From an uncultured Pseudomonadota bacterium (lineage in GTDB: Bacteria > Pseudomonadota > Gammaproteobacteria > Burkholderiales > Burkholderiaceae): 13,454 nucleotides of DNA. A program made the position numbers and the translations under genes. The stretch covers positions 1 through 13,454 of the forward strand of contig CAMLIZ010000128.1 of assembly GCA_946480245.1 (NCBI GenBank). The letters run 5' to 3'. The notes beneath the pieces were generated by a model. That model searched no databases and was not told where the DNA came from. It saw nothing but the letters and a program-made list of their open reading frames with translations. Positions 6,192-13,454 of the stretch are shown here, piece by piece (the first letter of the stretch is position 1; every line of letters starts with the position of its first letter).

Positions 6192-6231
6192 CGTCACAGG
6201 GTGACGGTGGCGCGCGGCCTCGGTCCGCGCG
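6192..6231. repeat. Two consecutive hairpins between the coiled-coil protein and the acyl-CoA ligase
   Basis: CGTCAC (6192-6197) and GTGACG (6201-6206) form a perfect 6-bp stem with a 3-nt loop. Five bases later, CGCGCGG (6211-6217) and CCGCGCG (6225-6231) form a 7-bp, all-GC stem with a 7-nt loop. No T-run follows, so this is not a standard intrinsic terminator. The pair fills most of the 57-bp gap and ends 16 bp before the ligase start. Confidence 0.5.
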
Positions 6232-6247
6232 GCGGCATCATTCGCGC

Positions 6248-8071
6248 ATGAGCGATCCCACTCCCCTGGCCCCGCCGCCGTCCGTGCGCACCTTGCCCGA
6301 GCTGCTGGCCTGGCGCGCCGCCGCCACGCCCGACCACGAAGCCTACCGCCAGTACGACAGCGCCACCGAGCGCTGGGCCAGCCTGAGCTGGGCCGAGGCG
6401 CAGGCCCGCGTGCAGCACTGGACCGCGGCCCTGGCCGCGCTGCCGCTGGCGCGCGGTGCACGCGTGGCGATCCTGCTGCCGAACGGCATCGACGCCGTCT
6501 GCATCGACCAGGCCACGCTGGCGCTGGGCGGCGTGCCGGTGCCGATGCATGCGATCGACAACCCCGGCAGCATCGCCTACATCCTGGCGGACAGCGAGGC
6601 CTCCTTGCTCGTCGCCGGCACCGAGTCGCAATGGGCCGCGATCGCCGGCGCCGGGCTGCCGCTGCCGGCACTGCAGCGCGTGGTGGTGTTGCAGCGCGAT
6701 GCGCCCGCGCCGCCCGGCGTGCCGGTGCAGGCACTGCACAATTGGCTGGCAGGGGCCGACCCCGCTGCAGGCGCCGCGGCCGCTTTGGCGCAGGCACCGA
6801 ACGAGGAGGATCTGGCCGCGCTGGTCTACACCTCGGGCACCACCGGGCGGCCCAAGGGCGTGATGCTGACGCACCGCAACGTGGTCGCCAATGTGGTGGC
6901 CTCGCTGTCGCGCGTGGCCGCGCAGCCGGGCGACGTGTTCCTGTCGTTCCTGCCGCTGTCGCACACCTTCGAGCGCACCGCCGGCTACTACCTGCCGATC
7001 GCGGCCGGCAGCTGCGTGGCCTACGCGCGCTCGGTGTCGCTGCTGGGCGAGGACTTGAAGACGGTGCGGCCCACCGTGCTGGTGTCGGTGCCGCGCATCT
7101 ACGAGCGCGTGTATGCCAAGGTGCAGGCCGCGCTGGCCACCTCGCCGCTCAAGCAGCGCCTGTTCGACCGCGCGCAGGCCGTGGGCTGGCGCCGCTTCTG
7201 CCGCGCGCAAGGCCTGCCCGCGCCCGAGGGCGACGGCCTGGCCGACGCGCTGGCCTGGCCGCTGCTCGAGCGCCTGGTCGCGCGGCCGTTGCGGGCCGAG
7301 TTCGGTGGCCGCGTGCGCGTGGCGGTGAGTGGCGGCGCGCCCTTGTCGCAGCCGATCGCGCATTGCTTTCTCGGGCTCGGGCTGCCGGTGCTGCAGGGCT
7401 ACGGCATGACCGAGACCTCGCCGGTGGTGGCGGTGAACGCGCCCGACGACAACGACCCCGCGACCGTGGGCCGCGTGCTGCCCGGTGTCGAGGTGCGCAT
7501 CGGCGACAACCAGGAGCTGCTGGTGCGCGGCCCGAGCGTGATGCGCGGCTACTGGAAGCGCGACGAGGACACGCAGCGCGCCTTCGTCGACGGCTGGCTG
7601 CGCACCGGCGACCAGGCCGCACTGGAGCACGGCCGGCTGCGCATCCTGGGCCGGGTGAAGGAGATCATCGTCACCTCCACCGGCGAGAAGATCGCACCCG
7701 CCGACCTGGAGCTGGCGATCACCGCCGACCCGTTGTTCGAGCAGGCCTACGTGGTGGGCGACAACCGGCCGTTCATCGCGGCGGTGGTGGTGCTGGCGCG
7801 TGCCGAGTGGGCGCGCCTGGCCGCTGCGCTGCCGATCGACGCCGACGCGCCGGCCAGCCTGGACACCGCGGCCGCGCGCGACGCGGTGCTGGCGCGCATC
7901 CGCCAGCTCACCACCGGCTTCCCGCACTATGCGCAGCCGCGCGCGGTGGCCCTGACGCTGCAGCCGTGGACGATCGAGAACGGCCTGATGACGCCCACGC
8001 TCAAGCTCAAGCGCAACAACCTCGCGGCGCGCTTTGCGCCGACCATCGACGCGCTGTACCAGCGACGCTGA
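6248..8071 (+). CDS. Long-chain fatty-acid--CoA ligase (AMP-forming, FAA1/FadD15-type)
   Basis: This 607-residue enzyme activates long-chain fatty acids with ATP to acyl-AMP and then acyl-CoA, for beta-oxidation or lipid synthesis; it is probably cytoplasmic or peripheral on the membrane. All adenylate-forming signatures are present: the P-loop YTSGTTGRPKG (194-204), LPLSHTFERTAGYY (236-248), a substrate-loop GYGMTETSP (384-392), the ribose-binding TGD (453-455), the hinge motif GRVKEIIVTSTGEKIAP (468-484), and the C-terminal catalytic lysine region TPTLKLKR (582-589). The long form and these motifs fit the COG1022 type rather than classical FadD. Start ATG 6248 gives the natural N-terminus, but no good ribosome site precedes it, only the second hairpin. 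It ends 10 bp from the convergent regA stop. Acyl chain preference cannot be read from the sequence. Confidence 0.93.
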   Translation: MSDPTPLAPPPSVRTLPELLAWRAAATPDHEAYRQYDSATERWASLSWAEAQARVQHWTAALAALPLARGARVAILLPNGIDAVCIDQATLALGGVPVPMHAIDNPGSIAYILADSEASLLVAGTESQWAAIAGAGLPLPALQRVVVLQRDAPAPPGVPVQALHNWLAGADPAAGAAAALAQAPNEEDLAALVYTSGTTGRPKGVMLTHRNVVANVVASLSRVAAQPGDVFLSFLPLSHTFERTAGYYLPIAAGSCVAYARSVSLLGEDLKTVRPTVLVSVPRIYERVYAKVQAALATSPLKQRLFDRAQAVGWRRFCRAQGLPAPEGDGLADALAWPLLERLVARPLRAEFGGRVRVAVSGGAPLSQPIAHCFLGLGLPVLQGYGMTETSPVVAVNAPDDNDPATVGRVLPGVEVRIGDNQELLVRGPSVMRGYWKRDEDTQRAFVDGWLRTGDQAALEHGRLRILGRVKEIIVTSTGEKIAPADLELAITADPLFEQAYVVGDNRPFIAAVVVLARAEWARLAAALPIDADAPASLDTAAARDAVLARIRQLTTGFPHYAQPRAVALTLQPWTIENGLMTPTLKLKRNNLAARFAPTIDALYQRR

Positions 8072-8081
8072 AGCGCCGCCC

Positions 8082-8618
8082 TCACTTCACGCGCTGCTTC
8101 TCCAGCTTGCGCGCCAGGGTGCGGCGGTGCATGCCCAGCCGGCGCGCCGTCTCGGAGATGTTGAAGCCGGTGGCCGCCAGGGTCTCGTGGATGCGCTCCC
8201 ACTCCAGCGTCTTGATCGAGGTGGTGCGCTCGGTGAGCTCCACCTCGGCGTCGCCCTGCGCGCGCGCGAACGCGGCCTCGATGTCGTCGGTGTTGGCCGG
8301 CTTGGCCAGGTAGTGGCGCGCGCCGAGCTTGATGGCCTCGACCGCGGTGGCGATGCTGGCGTAGCCGGTGAGCACGACGATCAGCAGCTGCTCGTCATGC
8401 GCATGCAGCAGTTGCACGCAGGCCAGGCCGGAATCACCGCCGGCCAGCTTGAGATCGACCACCGCATAGCCCGGCCGGTGCGAGGCGAGCAGCGTTTTCA
8501 CGTCTTCCAGGTTGGCGGCCCGCAGCACCGTATAGCCGCGGCGCTCGAAGGAGCGCGCCAAGGTGCGCGCGAAGGCGTCGTCGTCCTCGACGATCAGCAG
8601 CAGGCGCTCAGCGTCCAT
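8082..8618 (-). CDS. regA: Redox response regulator, RegA/PrrA/ActR (RoxR) family
   Basis: This 178-residue response regulator is the usual RegA size. The receiver domain (about 5-120) has the acidic pocket EDDD (11-14), phosphoacceptor Asp55 in VVDLKL, Thr84 in LTGYAS and Lys106 in LAKPA. An acidic linker leads to a Fis-type helix-turn-helix at the extreme C-terminus (WERIHETLAATGFNISETARRLGMHRRTLARKLEK), the highly conserved RegA DNA-binding block. RegA-family proteins control respiratory oxidases, carbon and nitrogen fixation and other redox-linked genes. The start ATG (8618-8616) overlaps the regB stop by 11 bp, so the two are translationally coupled. It is the last gene of the cyo operon. 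RegA, PrrA, ActR and RoxR are names for the same family; species usage decides which symbol applies. Confidence 0.93.
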   Translation of the reverse strand: MDAERLLLIVEDDDAFARTLARSFERRGYTVLRAANLEDVKTLLASHRPGYAVVDLKLAGGDSGLACVQLLHAHDEQLLIVVLTGYASIATAVEAIKLGARHYLAKPANTDDIEAAFARAQGDAEVELTERTTSIKTLEWERIHETLAATGFNISETARRLGMHRRTLARKLEKQRVK

Positions 8619-9948
8619 CGCTCGGGTTCCATTCGGGCGGCATCAGCGAGGCCAGCGGCAAGGTGATCACCACCTCCGCGCCGCCCTCGGGCCGGTTGTG
8701 CGCCTCGATGTGCCCGCCCAGCGTACGCGCCACGTTGACCGACAGGAACAGCCCCAGACCGCCGCCGGGCCGGCCCTTGCTGCTCTGGTAGGGCTTGCCG
8801 AAGCGCGCCAGCATCGGCGGCGCAAAGCCGGGGCCCTGGTCCTGCACGCGCAAGGTGAGCGTGTCCTCGTGGCAGTCGGCCACCAGGCGCAGCAGTCCGT
8901 TCGGCTGCGCCTCGAGCGCGTTGTCCAGCACGTTGCCCACCATCTGCTTCAGGGCCGAGTCGGAAATGATCGGCAGGTCCGGCACGCTGTCGCGGTGGTA
9001 CTCGAAGGCCTTGGCCGGCCGCGTCGCGCGCCACTGCGCCACCAGCTCGTCGAGGAAGGCGTGCAGCGAGGTCTGCACTGGCGCCTCGCCGCGCGCCTCG
9101 CCGGCCGATTGCAGGATGCCGCTCACGATGGTCTTGCAGCGCTGCAGCTGCACCTGCATCTCCTCGATCTCCTCGCGCAGCTCGGGCTCGGCGGCAAAGG
9201 GCGCCATGCGCGACCAGTCGCCGAGGATCACCGACAAGGTGGCCAGCGGCGTGCCCAGCTCGTGCGCCGCGCCGCTGGCCAGCAGCCCCATGCGCACGAT
9301 GTGCTCCTCTTCGGCAGCCCGCTGGCGCAGGTCGGCCAGGCGCGCGTCGCGCTGGCGCAGGTTGCGCCCGATGCGACCGATGAAGATCACCAGCAACGCT
9401 GCGTTGAGCATGAAGCAGATCAGCACCCCGCCGATGTACTGCGTCGACAACGCAGGCGCGCTCAACTCGGCCAGCGGCAAGGGCCGGTGCCACACGGTGA
9501 GTGCGGCCAGGCACGCACTGGTGAGCGCCACGATGCCCCAGATGTAGCGCGGGCGCAGCAGCACCGAGCTCACCGCCACCTGCAGCAAGTACAGGTAGAT
9601 GAACGGGTTGGCGATGCCGCCGGCGTAGTACAGCTGGCCGGTGAGCACGGCCACGTCCACCAGCAGGCCGGCGAAGAGCTCGCCATTGCCCACCGGCAAT
9701 GCCAGCTGGCTGCGCAGCCAGCTCATCACGTTGAACAGTGCCAGCACCGCCAGCAGCGTGAGCATCTCCCGCAGCGGCAGCGAGATGTCGAGCATCCAGC
9801 GCACCGCGAGGATGGTGGCCAGCTGCCCGGCCACCGCCAGCCAGCGCAGCTGGATCAACTGCAGCAGGTTCTTGCGGCCCGCCAGACGCTCGGGCGCCTG
9901 GGCCACTTCGGCCAGCGGCACCGGTGCGGTGGCCTCGTCGACGCTCAC
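8608..9948 (-). CDS. regB: Redox sensor histidine kinase, RegB/PrrB (RoxS) family
   Basis: This inner-membrane sensor kinase has 446 residues. About six transmembrane helices occupy residues 30-192 and include the quinone-associated RegB motif GGIANPF (110-116). A cytoplasmic linker leads to the H-box GLLASGAAHELGTPLATLSV with phospho-acceptor His229. Cys271 (QLQRCKTIV) matches the redox-active cysteine of RegB. The ATPase domain follows, with an N-box (QMVGNVLDNALEAQ, about 335-348), DQGPGF (370-375) and GGGLGLF (395-401). In known members, oxidised ubiquinone and cysteine oxidation lower kinase activity. The start is GTG 9948, which overlaps the SURF1 stop as GTGA with GGGAG just upstream; the frame is open further up but only through shadow sequence. 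It is coupled to regA by an 11-bp overlap. Confidence 0.94.
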   Translation of the reverse strand: MSVDEATAPVPLAEVAQAPERLAGRKNLLQLIQLRWLAVAGQLATILAVRWMLDISLPLREMLTLLAVLALFNVMSWLRSQLALPVGNGELFAGLLVDVAVLTGQLYYAGGIANPFIYLYLLQVAVSSVLLRPRYIWGIVALTSACLAALTVWHRPLPLAELSAPALSTQYIGGVLICFMLNAALLVIFIGRIGRNLRQRDARLADLRQRAAEEEHIVRMGLLASGAAHELGTPLATLSVILGDWSRMAPFAAEPELREEIEEMQVQLQRCKTIVSGILQSAGEARGEAPVQTSLHAFLDELVAQWRATRPAKAFEYHRDSVPDLPIISDSALKQMVGNVLDNALEAQPNGLLRLVADCHEDTLTLRVQDQGPGFAPPMLARFGKPYQSSKGRPGGGLGLFLSVNVARTLGGHIEAHNRPEGGAEVVITLPLASLMPPEWNPSDGR

Positions 9949-10700
9949 GATCGCGCACTCCCGCCGCGCTGCCGGCGCTCGTCGATCAGCACGTGGCCGA
10001 TGGCGCCGGCGCACATCGCCGCCAGCAGGAACCAGGTGATCGCGTACACGAGGTGATTGTTGCTGAAGCGCAGCACGGTCAGTCCGGGCCGGGGCCACCG
10101 CTGCGCGCTGGCCGCGTCTGCGCCCTCGTCGATGAAGTACGGCGCCACCGGCACGTCGCGCAGTCCCTGTGCGGCTGCGATGGCGGGCACGTCGCGCGAG
10201 TACCAGCGCTGCGCGGCGGGCTCGTTGGCCTGCAGCAGGCTGCCGCGCGGCTCGCTGAAGCGCAGCAGCCCGGTCACGCGCTGTGCGCCGGCCGGCGGCG
10301 GCGCGGGATGCGTGCGCCATTCGGGCGCCACGAAACCGCGGTTCACCAGCACCCAGAAGCCACTGTCGGTACGCAGCGGCGTGAGCACCCAGTAGCCCGC
10401 GCCCAGTTCCGTGCTGGCGCGCACCAAGGTCTGCTGCGTGGGATCGAAGCGGCCCTGCACGCGCACGCGGCGGTATTCATCCTGCGTGCGCCGCAAGGCC
10501 GGCCATTGCGTGGGGCCGGGCGCGGACACGGGCGCTGCCTGCAGCTGCCGCTCGACCTGCGCGATCAGCGCTTGCTTCCACGCCAGCCGCTTCACCTGCC
10601 ACACGCCGAGCCCGCAGAAGCCCGCGAAGGCGAGCACACCGGCCAGCAGCAGCGCCAGCAGTGCACCCGCCGGGCGTGTGCGGCGGGCAGCGTCGGTCAC
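9945..10700 (-). CDS. SURF1-family oxidase assembly protein
   Basis: This 251-residue inner-membrane assembly factor has the classic SURF1 layout: TM1 (about 11-33), a large periplasmic loop, and TM2 (about 217-237). Signatures are GVWQVKRLAWK (32-42), YRRVRVQGRFD (76-86), GYWVLTPLR (102-110), VNRGFV (119-124) and the C-terminal NNHLVYAITWF (214-224). SURF1 proteins help insert haem into subunit I of haem-copper oxidases. Its place directly after cyoD suggests a quinol-oxidase-dedicated form, like Surf1q of Paracoccus. The start is GTG 10700, which overlaps the cyoD stop as GTGA; the stop overlaps the regB GTG in the same way. Some genomes annotate this position as a SURF1 family protein without a symbol. 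Confidence 0.93.
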   Translation of the reverse strand: MTDAARRTRPAGALLALLLAGVLAFAGFCGLGVWQVKRLAWKQALIAQVERQLQAAPVSAPGPTQWPALRRTQDEYRRVRVQGRFDPTQQTLVRASTELGAGYWVLTPLRTDSGFWVLVNRGFVAPEWRTHPAPPPAGAQRVTGLLRFSEPRGSLLQANEPAAQRWYSRDVPAIAAAQGLRDVPVAPYFIDEGADAASAQRWPRPGLTVLRFSNNHLVYAITWFLLAAMCAGAIGHVLIDERRQRGGSARS

Positions 10701-11080
10701 GGCATGTTGCGCATGTCGGGCGTGGAGGGCATCGGCATCATGTTGGTGTTCAGGTGGTACATCACCCAGATCGAGCCGGCCAGCAGGATCAGCACCAGTG
10801 CGCCGGTGAAGATCAGCGACAGCATCGACCAGCCGCCCTCGGCTTTCGCGTTCAGGTGCAGGAAGTACACCATGTGCACCACCATCTGCACTGCCGCGAA
10901 CGCGAGGATCACCGCCGCGGTGAGCTGCTTGGACGGCAGCACGTGGCCCATCACCAGCCAGAACGGAATCGCCGTCAGCAGCACCGACAGCGCGAAGCCG
11001 GTGGCATAGCCCCGGTAGGTGGCGTGATAGCCGCCTTCCGCGTGGCCGTGTACGTCGTGGTGATCGTGGTGGTCGCTCAT
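10697..11080 (-). CDS. cyoD: Cytochrome o ubiquinol oxidase subunit IV
   Basis: This 127-residue small subunit of the bo3-type oxidase helps assemble the binuclear centre. It has three transmembrane helices (about 25-45, 53-73 and 84-106), with the family pattern GYATGFALSVLLTAIPFWLV, QMVVHMVYFLHLN and SLIFTGALVLILLAGSIWVMYHLN. The N-terminus is strongly His-rich (SDHHDHHDVHGH, residues 2-13), and the C-terminus is Met-rich after the conserved NMM (MMPMP and MRNMP), about 15 residues longer than E. coli CyoD as recalled. The start ATG 11080 shares one base with the cyoC stop (TGATG), and the stop overlaps the SURF1 GTG. These junctions make coupled translation likely. Confidence 0.95.
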   Translation of the reverse strand: MSDHHDHHDVHGHAEGGYHATYRGYATGFALSVLLTAIPFWLVMGHVLPSKQLTAAVILAFAAVQMVVHMVYFLHLNAKAEGGWSMLSLIFTGALVLILLAGSIWVMYHLNTNMMPMPSTPDMRNMP

Positions 11081-11724
11081 CACAGAACCCCCATGAGGTA
11101 GACGAAGGTGAACACGCCGATCCACACCACGTCCAGGAAGTGCCAGAACATCGACAGGCACATCAGGCGACGCTTGTTCTCGGCGATCAGGCCGAGCTTG
11201 TTCACCTGCGCCATCAAGGTGACCAGCCAGATCGTGCCGAAGGTGACGTGCAGCCCGTGCGTGCCCACCAGCGTGAAGAAGCTGGAGAGGAACGCGCTGC
11301 GCTGCGGGCCGGCGCCTTCGTGGATCAGGTGCGCGAACTCCTTGAGCTCCAGGCTCAGGAAGCCGAGGCCGAACAGCCCGGTGATCGCCAGCCACGCCAG
11401 CACGCCGTTCTTGTGGCCCTTCTGCATCGCGATCATCGCGAAGCCGTAGGTGATGGACGAGAACAGCAGCAGCGCCGTGTTCACCGCCACCACCGGCAGC
11501 TCGAACAGGTCGGCACCCGACGGCCCCGCGGCATAGCTGCGGCCGAGCACCGCATACACCGCGAACAGCACCGCGAAGACCAGGCAGTCGCTCATCAGGT
11601 AGAGCCAGAAGCCGAGCAAGGTGCCTTGCTGCGGATGGTGGCTGCCGTCGTCGTAGAACACCGGTGCGGGTTCCACGGCCGTGAGGGTGTGAGGGCTGAG
11701 CATCGTGATATCGCGGGCCGTCAT
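11080..11724 (-). CDS. cyoC: Cytochrome o ubiquinol oxidase subunit III
   Basis: This 214-residue subunit of the haem-copper quinol oxidase should have five transmembrane helices. Family signatures include [23 protein letters not shown] (37-59), [34 protein letters not shown] (with the conserved acidic residue in the lipid pocket), [18 protein letters not shown] and [19 protein letters not shown]. Subunit III stabilises the core and supports sustained turnover. ATG 11724 overlaps the cyoB stop as ATGA; an in-frame ATG at 11703, seven codons later, is an alternative start. The N-terminus is about ten residues longer than in E. coli. Confidence 0.95.
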   Translation of the reverse strand: MTARDITMLSPHTLTAVEPAPVFYDDGSHHPQQGTLLGFWLYLMSDCLVFAVLFAVYAVLGRSYAAGPSGADLFELPVVAVNTALLLFSSITYGFAMIAMQKGHKNGVLAWLAITGLFGLGFLSLELKEFAHLIHEGAGPQRSAFLSSFFTLVGTHGLHVTFGTIWLVTLMAQVNKLGLIAENKRRLMCLSMFWHFLDVVWIGVFTFVYLMGVL

Positions 11725-13454
11725 GCTGCGGCTGCCAGCGCCTGGCTGCGCGCGGCCTCGGTGCGCGCCACCGCATCGGCCGGGATGTGGAAGTCGCGGC
11801 GGTAGTTGAAGGTGTGCACGATCGCAGCCACCACGGTGGCGGCGAACAGCAAGGCCACCGGCAGCCACATGTGCCAGATCAGCGCGAAGCCGCAGGCCGT
11901 GGCCAGCATCGCGATCACGAAGCCGGCGGCCGTGTTCTTGGGCATGTGGATCGGCTTGAAGCCGGCCAGCGGGCGCTGGTGGCCGCGCTGCTTCATGTCG
12001 TACCAGGCGTCGGTGTCGTGCACCACCGGCGTGAACGCGAAGTTGTAGTCGGGCGGCGGCGACGCGGTGGACCATTCGAGCGTGCGCGCGTCCCACGGGT
12101 CGCCGGTGAGGTCGCGCAGTTGCTCGCGGTTGCGGTAGCTGACCCACAGCTGGACAAGGAAGGAGCCGATGCCCAGCGCGATCAGGCCGGCGCCGACCGC
12201 GGCGATCTGGAACCAGATCTGCAGCGACGGGTCGTCGAAGTGGCTCATGCGGCGCGTGACGCCCATCAGCCCCAGCACGTACAGCGGCGTGAACGCGACC
12301 CAGAAGCCAACCAGCCAGAACCAGAACGAGGCCTTGCCCCAGAACGGATCGAGCCGGTAGCCGAAGGCCTTGGGGAACCAGTAGTTGATGCCGGCGAACA
12401 CGCCGAACACCACGCCGCCGATGATCACGTTGTGGAAGTGCGCGATCAGGAACAGGCTGTTGTGCAGCACGAAGTCGGCCGGCGGCACCGCGAGCAGCAC
12501 GCCGGTCATGCCGCCGATCACGAAGGTGACCATGAAGCCCACGGTCCACAGCATCGGCACGTCGAACTTGATGCGGCCGCGGTACATCGTGAACAGCCAG
12601 TTGAAGATCTTCGCGCCCGTGGGGATCGAGATGATCATCGTGGTGATGCCGAAGAACGAGTTCACGCTCGCGCCCGAGCCCATCGTGAAGAAGTGGTGCA
12701 GCCACACCAGGTACGACAGGATCGTGATCACCACGGTGGCATACACCATCGACGCGTAGCCGAACAGGCGCTTGCGGCTGAAGGTGGAGACCACCTCAGA
12801 AAAGATGCCGAACACCGGCAGCACCAGGATGTACACCTCCGGGTGGCCCCATACCCAGATCAGGTTCACGTACAGCATGGCGTTGCCGCCGAGGTCGTTG
12901 GTGAAGAAGTTGGTGCCCAGGTAGCGGTCGGCGCTGAGCAAGGCCAGCGTGGCGGCCAGCACCGGGAAGGTGGCCACGATCAGCACGTTGGTGCACAGTG
13001 AGGTCCACGTGAACACCGGCATCTTCATCATCGTCATGCCGGGCGCGCGCATCTTGATGATGGTGGCGATCAGGTTGATGCCCGACAGCGTGGTGCCGAT
13101 GCCCGCGATCTGCAGCGACCACAGGTAGTAGTCCACCCCCACGTCCGGGCTCTGCAGCAGGCCCGACAGCGGCGGATACGCCAACCAGCCGGTGCGCGCG
13201 AACTCGCCGACGAACAGCGACAGCATCACCAGCACGGCGCCGCCGGCGGTCATCCAGAAGCTGAAGTTGTTGAGGAACGGAAACGCCACGTCGCGCGCGC
13301 CGATCTGCAGCGGCACCACGTAGTTCATGAACCCGGTGACCAGCGGCATGGCCACGAAGAAGATCATGATCACGCCGTGCGCCGTGAAGATCTGGTCGTA
13401 GTGGTGCGGCGGCAGGAAGCCCGGGTTGTCGCCGAAGGCGATGGCCTGGTGCGC
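11721..13454 (-). CDS. cyoB: Cytochrome o ubiquinol oxidase subunit I, partial (5' end outside the window)
   Basis: This catalytic subunit of the bo3 ubiquinol oxidase oxidises ubiquinol, reduces O2 to water and pumps protons across the inner membrane. The window holds 577 residues, and the frame is open to the right edge. Comparing motifs with E. coli CyoB numbering, fragment residue 1 matches about position 81, so roughly 80 N-terminal residues are missing. Key residues are all present (E. coli numbering): quinone-site His98 and Gln101 (HHYDQ); haem ligands His106, His419 and His421 (AHFHN); Cu ligands His284 (WGHPEVY, with Tyr288 and Glu286), His333 and His334 (LHHFF); D-channel Asp135 and K-channel Lys362. 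The C-terminal region keeps the [12 protein letters not shown] block. Gln101 and the WGHPEVY context favour quinol over cytochrome c as the electron donor. cyoA presumably lies upstream. Confidence 0.96.
   Translation of the reverse strand, partial: AHQAIAFGDNPGFLPPHHYDQIFTAHGVIMIFFVAMPLVTGFMNYVVPLQIGARDVAFPFLNNFSFWMTAGGAVLVMLSLFVGEFARTGWLAYPPLSGLLQSPDVGVDYYLWSLQIAGIGTTLSGINLIATIIKMRAPGMTMMKMPVFTWTSLCTNVLIVATFPVLAATLALLSADRYLGTNFFTNDLGGNAMLYVNLIWVWGHPEVYILVLPVFGIFSEVVSTFSRKRLFGYASMVYATVVITILSYLVWLHHFFTMGSGASVNSFFGITTMIISIPTGAKIFNWLFTMYRGRIKFDVPMLWTVGFMVTFVIGGMTGVLLAVPPADFVLHNSLFLIAHFHNVIIGGVVFGVFAGINYWFPKAFGYRLDPFWGKASFWFWLVGFWVAFTPLYVLGLMGVTRRMSHFDDPSLQIWFQIAAVGAGLIALGIGSFLVQLWVSYRNREQLRDLTGDPWDARTLEWSTASPPPDYNFAFTPVVHDTDAWYDMKQRGHQRPLAGFKPIHMPKNTAAGFVIAMLATACGFALIWHMWLPVALLFAATVVAAIVHTFNYRRDFHIPADAVARTEAARSQALAAAA

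Noticed and set aside
6194..7927. 577-codon minus-strand open frame opposite the acyl-CoA ligase
   Set aside because: The translation is His/Arg/Gly-repetitive without domains, while the plus strand encodes a complete, motif-perfect ligase.
8066..8089. Possible bidirectional terminator between the ligase and regA
   Set aside because: Only short imperfect palindromes (CGCTGAAGCG; TGAAG with CTTCA) inside coding ends, with no T-run on either side.
8563..10056. 497-codon plus-strand open frame opposite regB
   Set aside because: It is a shadow of the regB coding strand, with low-complexity His/Gln/Arg composition and no supporting ribosome site.
11787..13001. 404-codon plus-strand open frame opposite cyoB
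   Set aside because: It is antisense to cyoB, whose catalytic residues are all conserved. The His/Glu/Arg-rich translation is a codon-complement artefact.
1..13454. CRISPR, insertion sequence, prophage, tRNA or defence-system signatures
   Set aside because: No repeat arrays, transposase or integrase motifs, tRNA-like folds or defence-gene domains were seen on either strand.

Overview
The window is GC-rich, densely packed, ordinary-looking chromosomal DNA from a proteobacterium. The gene content suggests a betaproteobacterium, probably Burkholderiales: a cyo-type quinol oxidase operon with SURF1 and a RegBA/RoxSR redox two-component pair, a MexEF/AcrAB-like RND pump, and LysR- and TetR-controlled transporter and hydrolase pairs. 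The taxonomic call is an inference from gene families and codon usage. No mobile element, CRISPR array, tRNA or rRNA is visible.

Left part (1-3096, minus strand). A tripartite RND efflux operon runs off the left edge: a lipoprotein membrane-fusion protein (695-1891), then the first 228 residues of the inner-membrane pump (1-684). Its promoter region holds a perfect inverted repeat (1945-1968) with the same arms and spacing as the AcrR operator of enteric acrAB, but no acrR-like gene lies next to it. Upstream are a possible 36-residue single-helix membrane protein (2005-2115) and a LysR regulator (2209-3096).

Middle part (3097-8071). The LysR gene is divergent from an EamA/DMT transporter (3229-4194), with a 14-bp palindromic LysR-type box between them. 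The transporter overlaps tail-to-tail with a TetR regulator (4182-4817). That regulator is divergent from a YecD-type isochorismatase-family hydrolase (4863-5438), and their shared control region has a TATAAT hexamer flanked by two identical 13-bp direct repeats. A membrane-anchored coiled-coil protein of unknown function (5507-6190) and a long-chain acyl-CoA ligase (6248-8071) follow on the plus strand, separated by two consecutive hairpins.

Right part (8082-13454, minus strand). One tightly coupled operon reads cyoB (5' end outside the window), cyoC, cyoD, surf1, regB, regA. Every visible junction overlaps (ATGA, TGATG, GTGA, GTGA, then 11 bp). The products are three subunits of a bo3-type ubiquinol oxidase, a SURF1 assembly factor, and a redox-sensing kinase/regulator pair that keeps the quinone-associated GGxxNPF motif and the conserved redox cysteine. 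The arrangement suggests that the oxidase and a sensor of quinone-pool or respiratory redox state are made together.

Most of the window matches well-known families. The points most worth checking are the orphan AcrR-like operator, the small membrane ORF beside the pump operon, the direct-repeat architecture at tetR/yecD, and the oxidase-plus-sensor operon.
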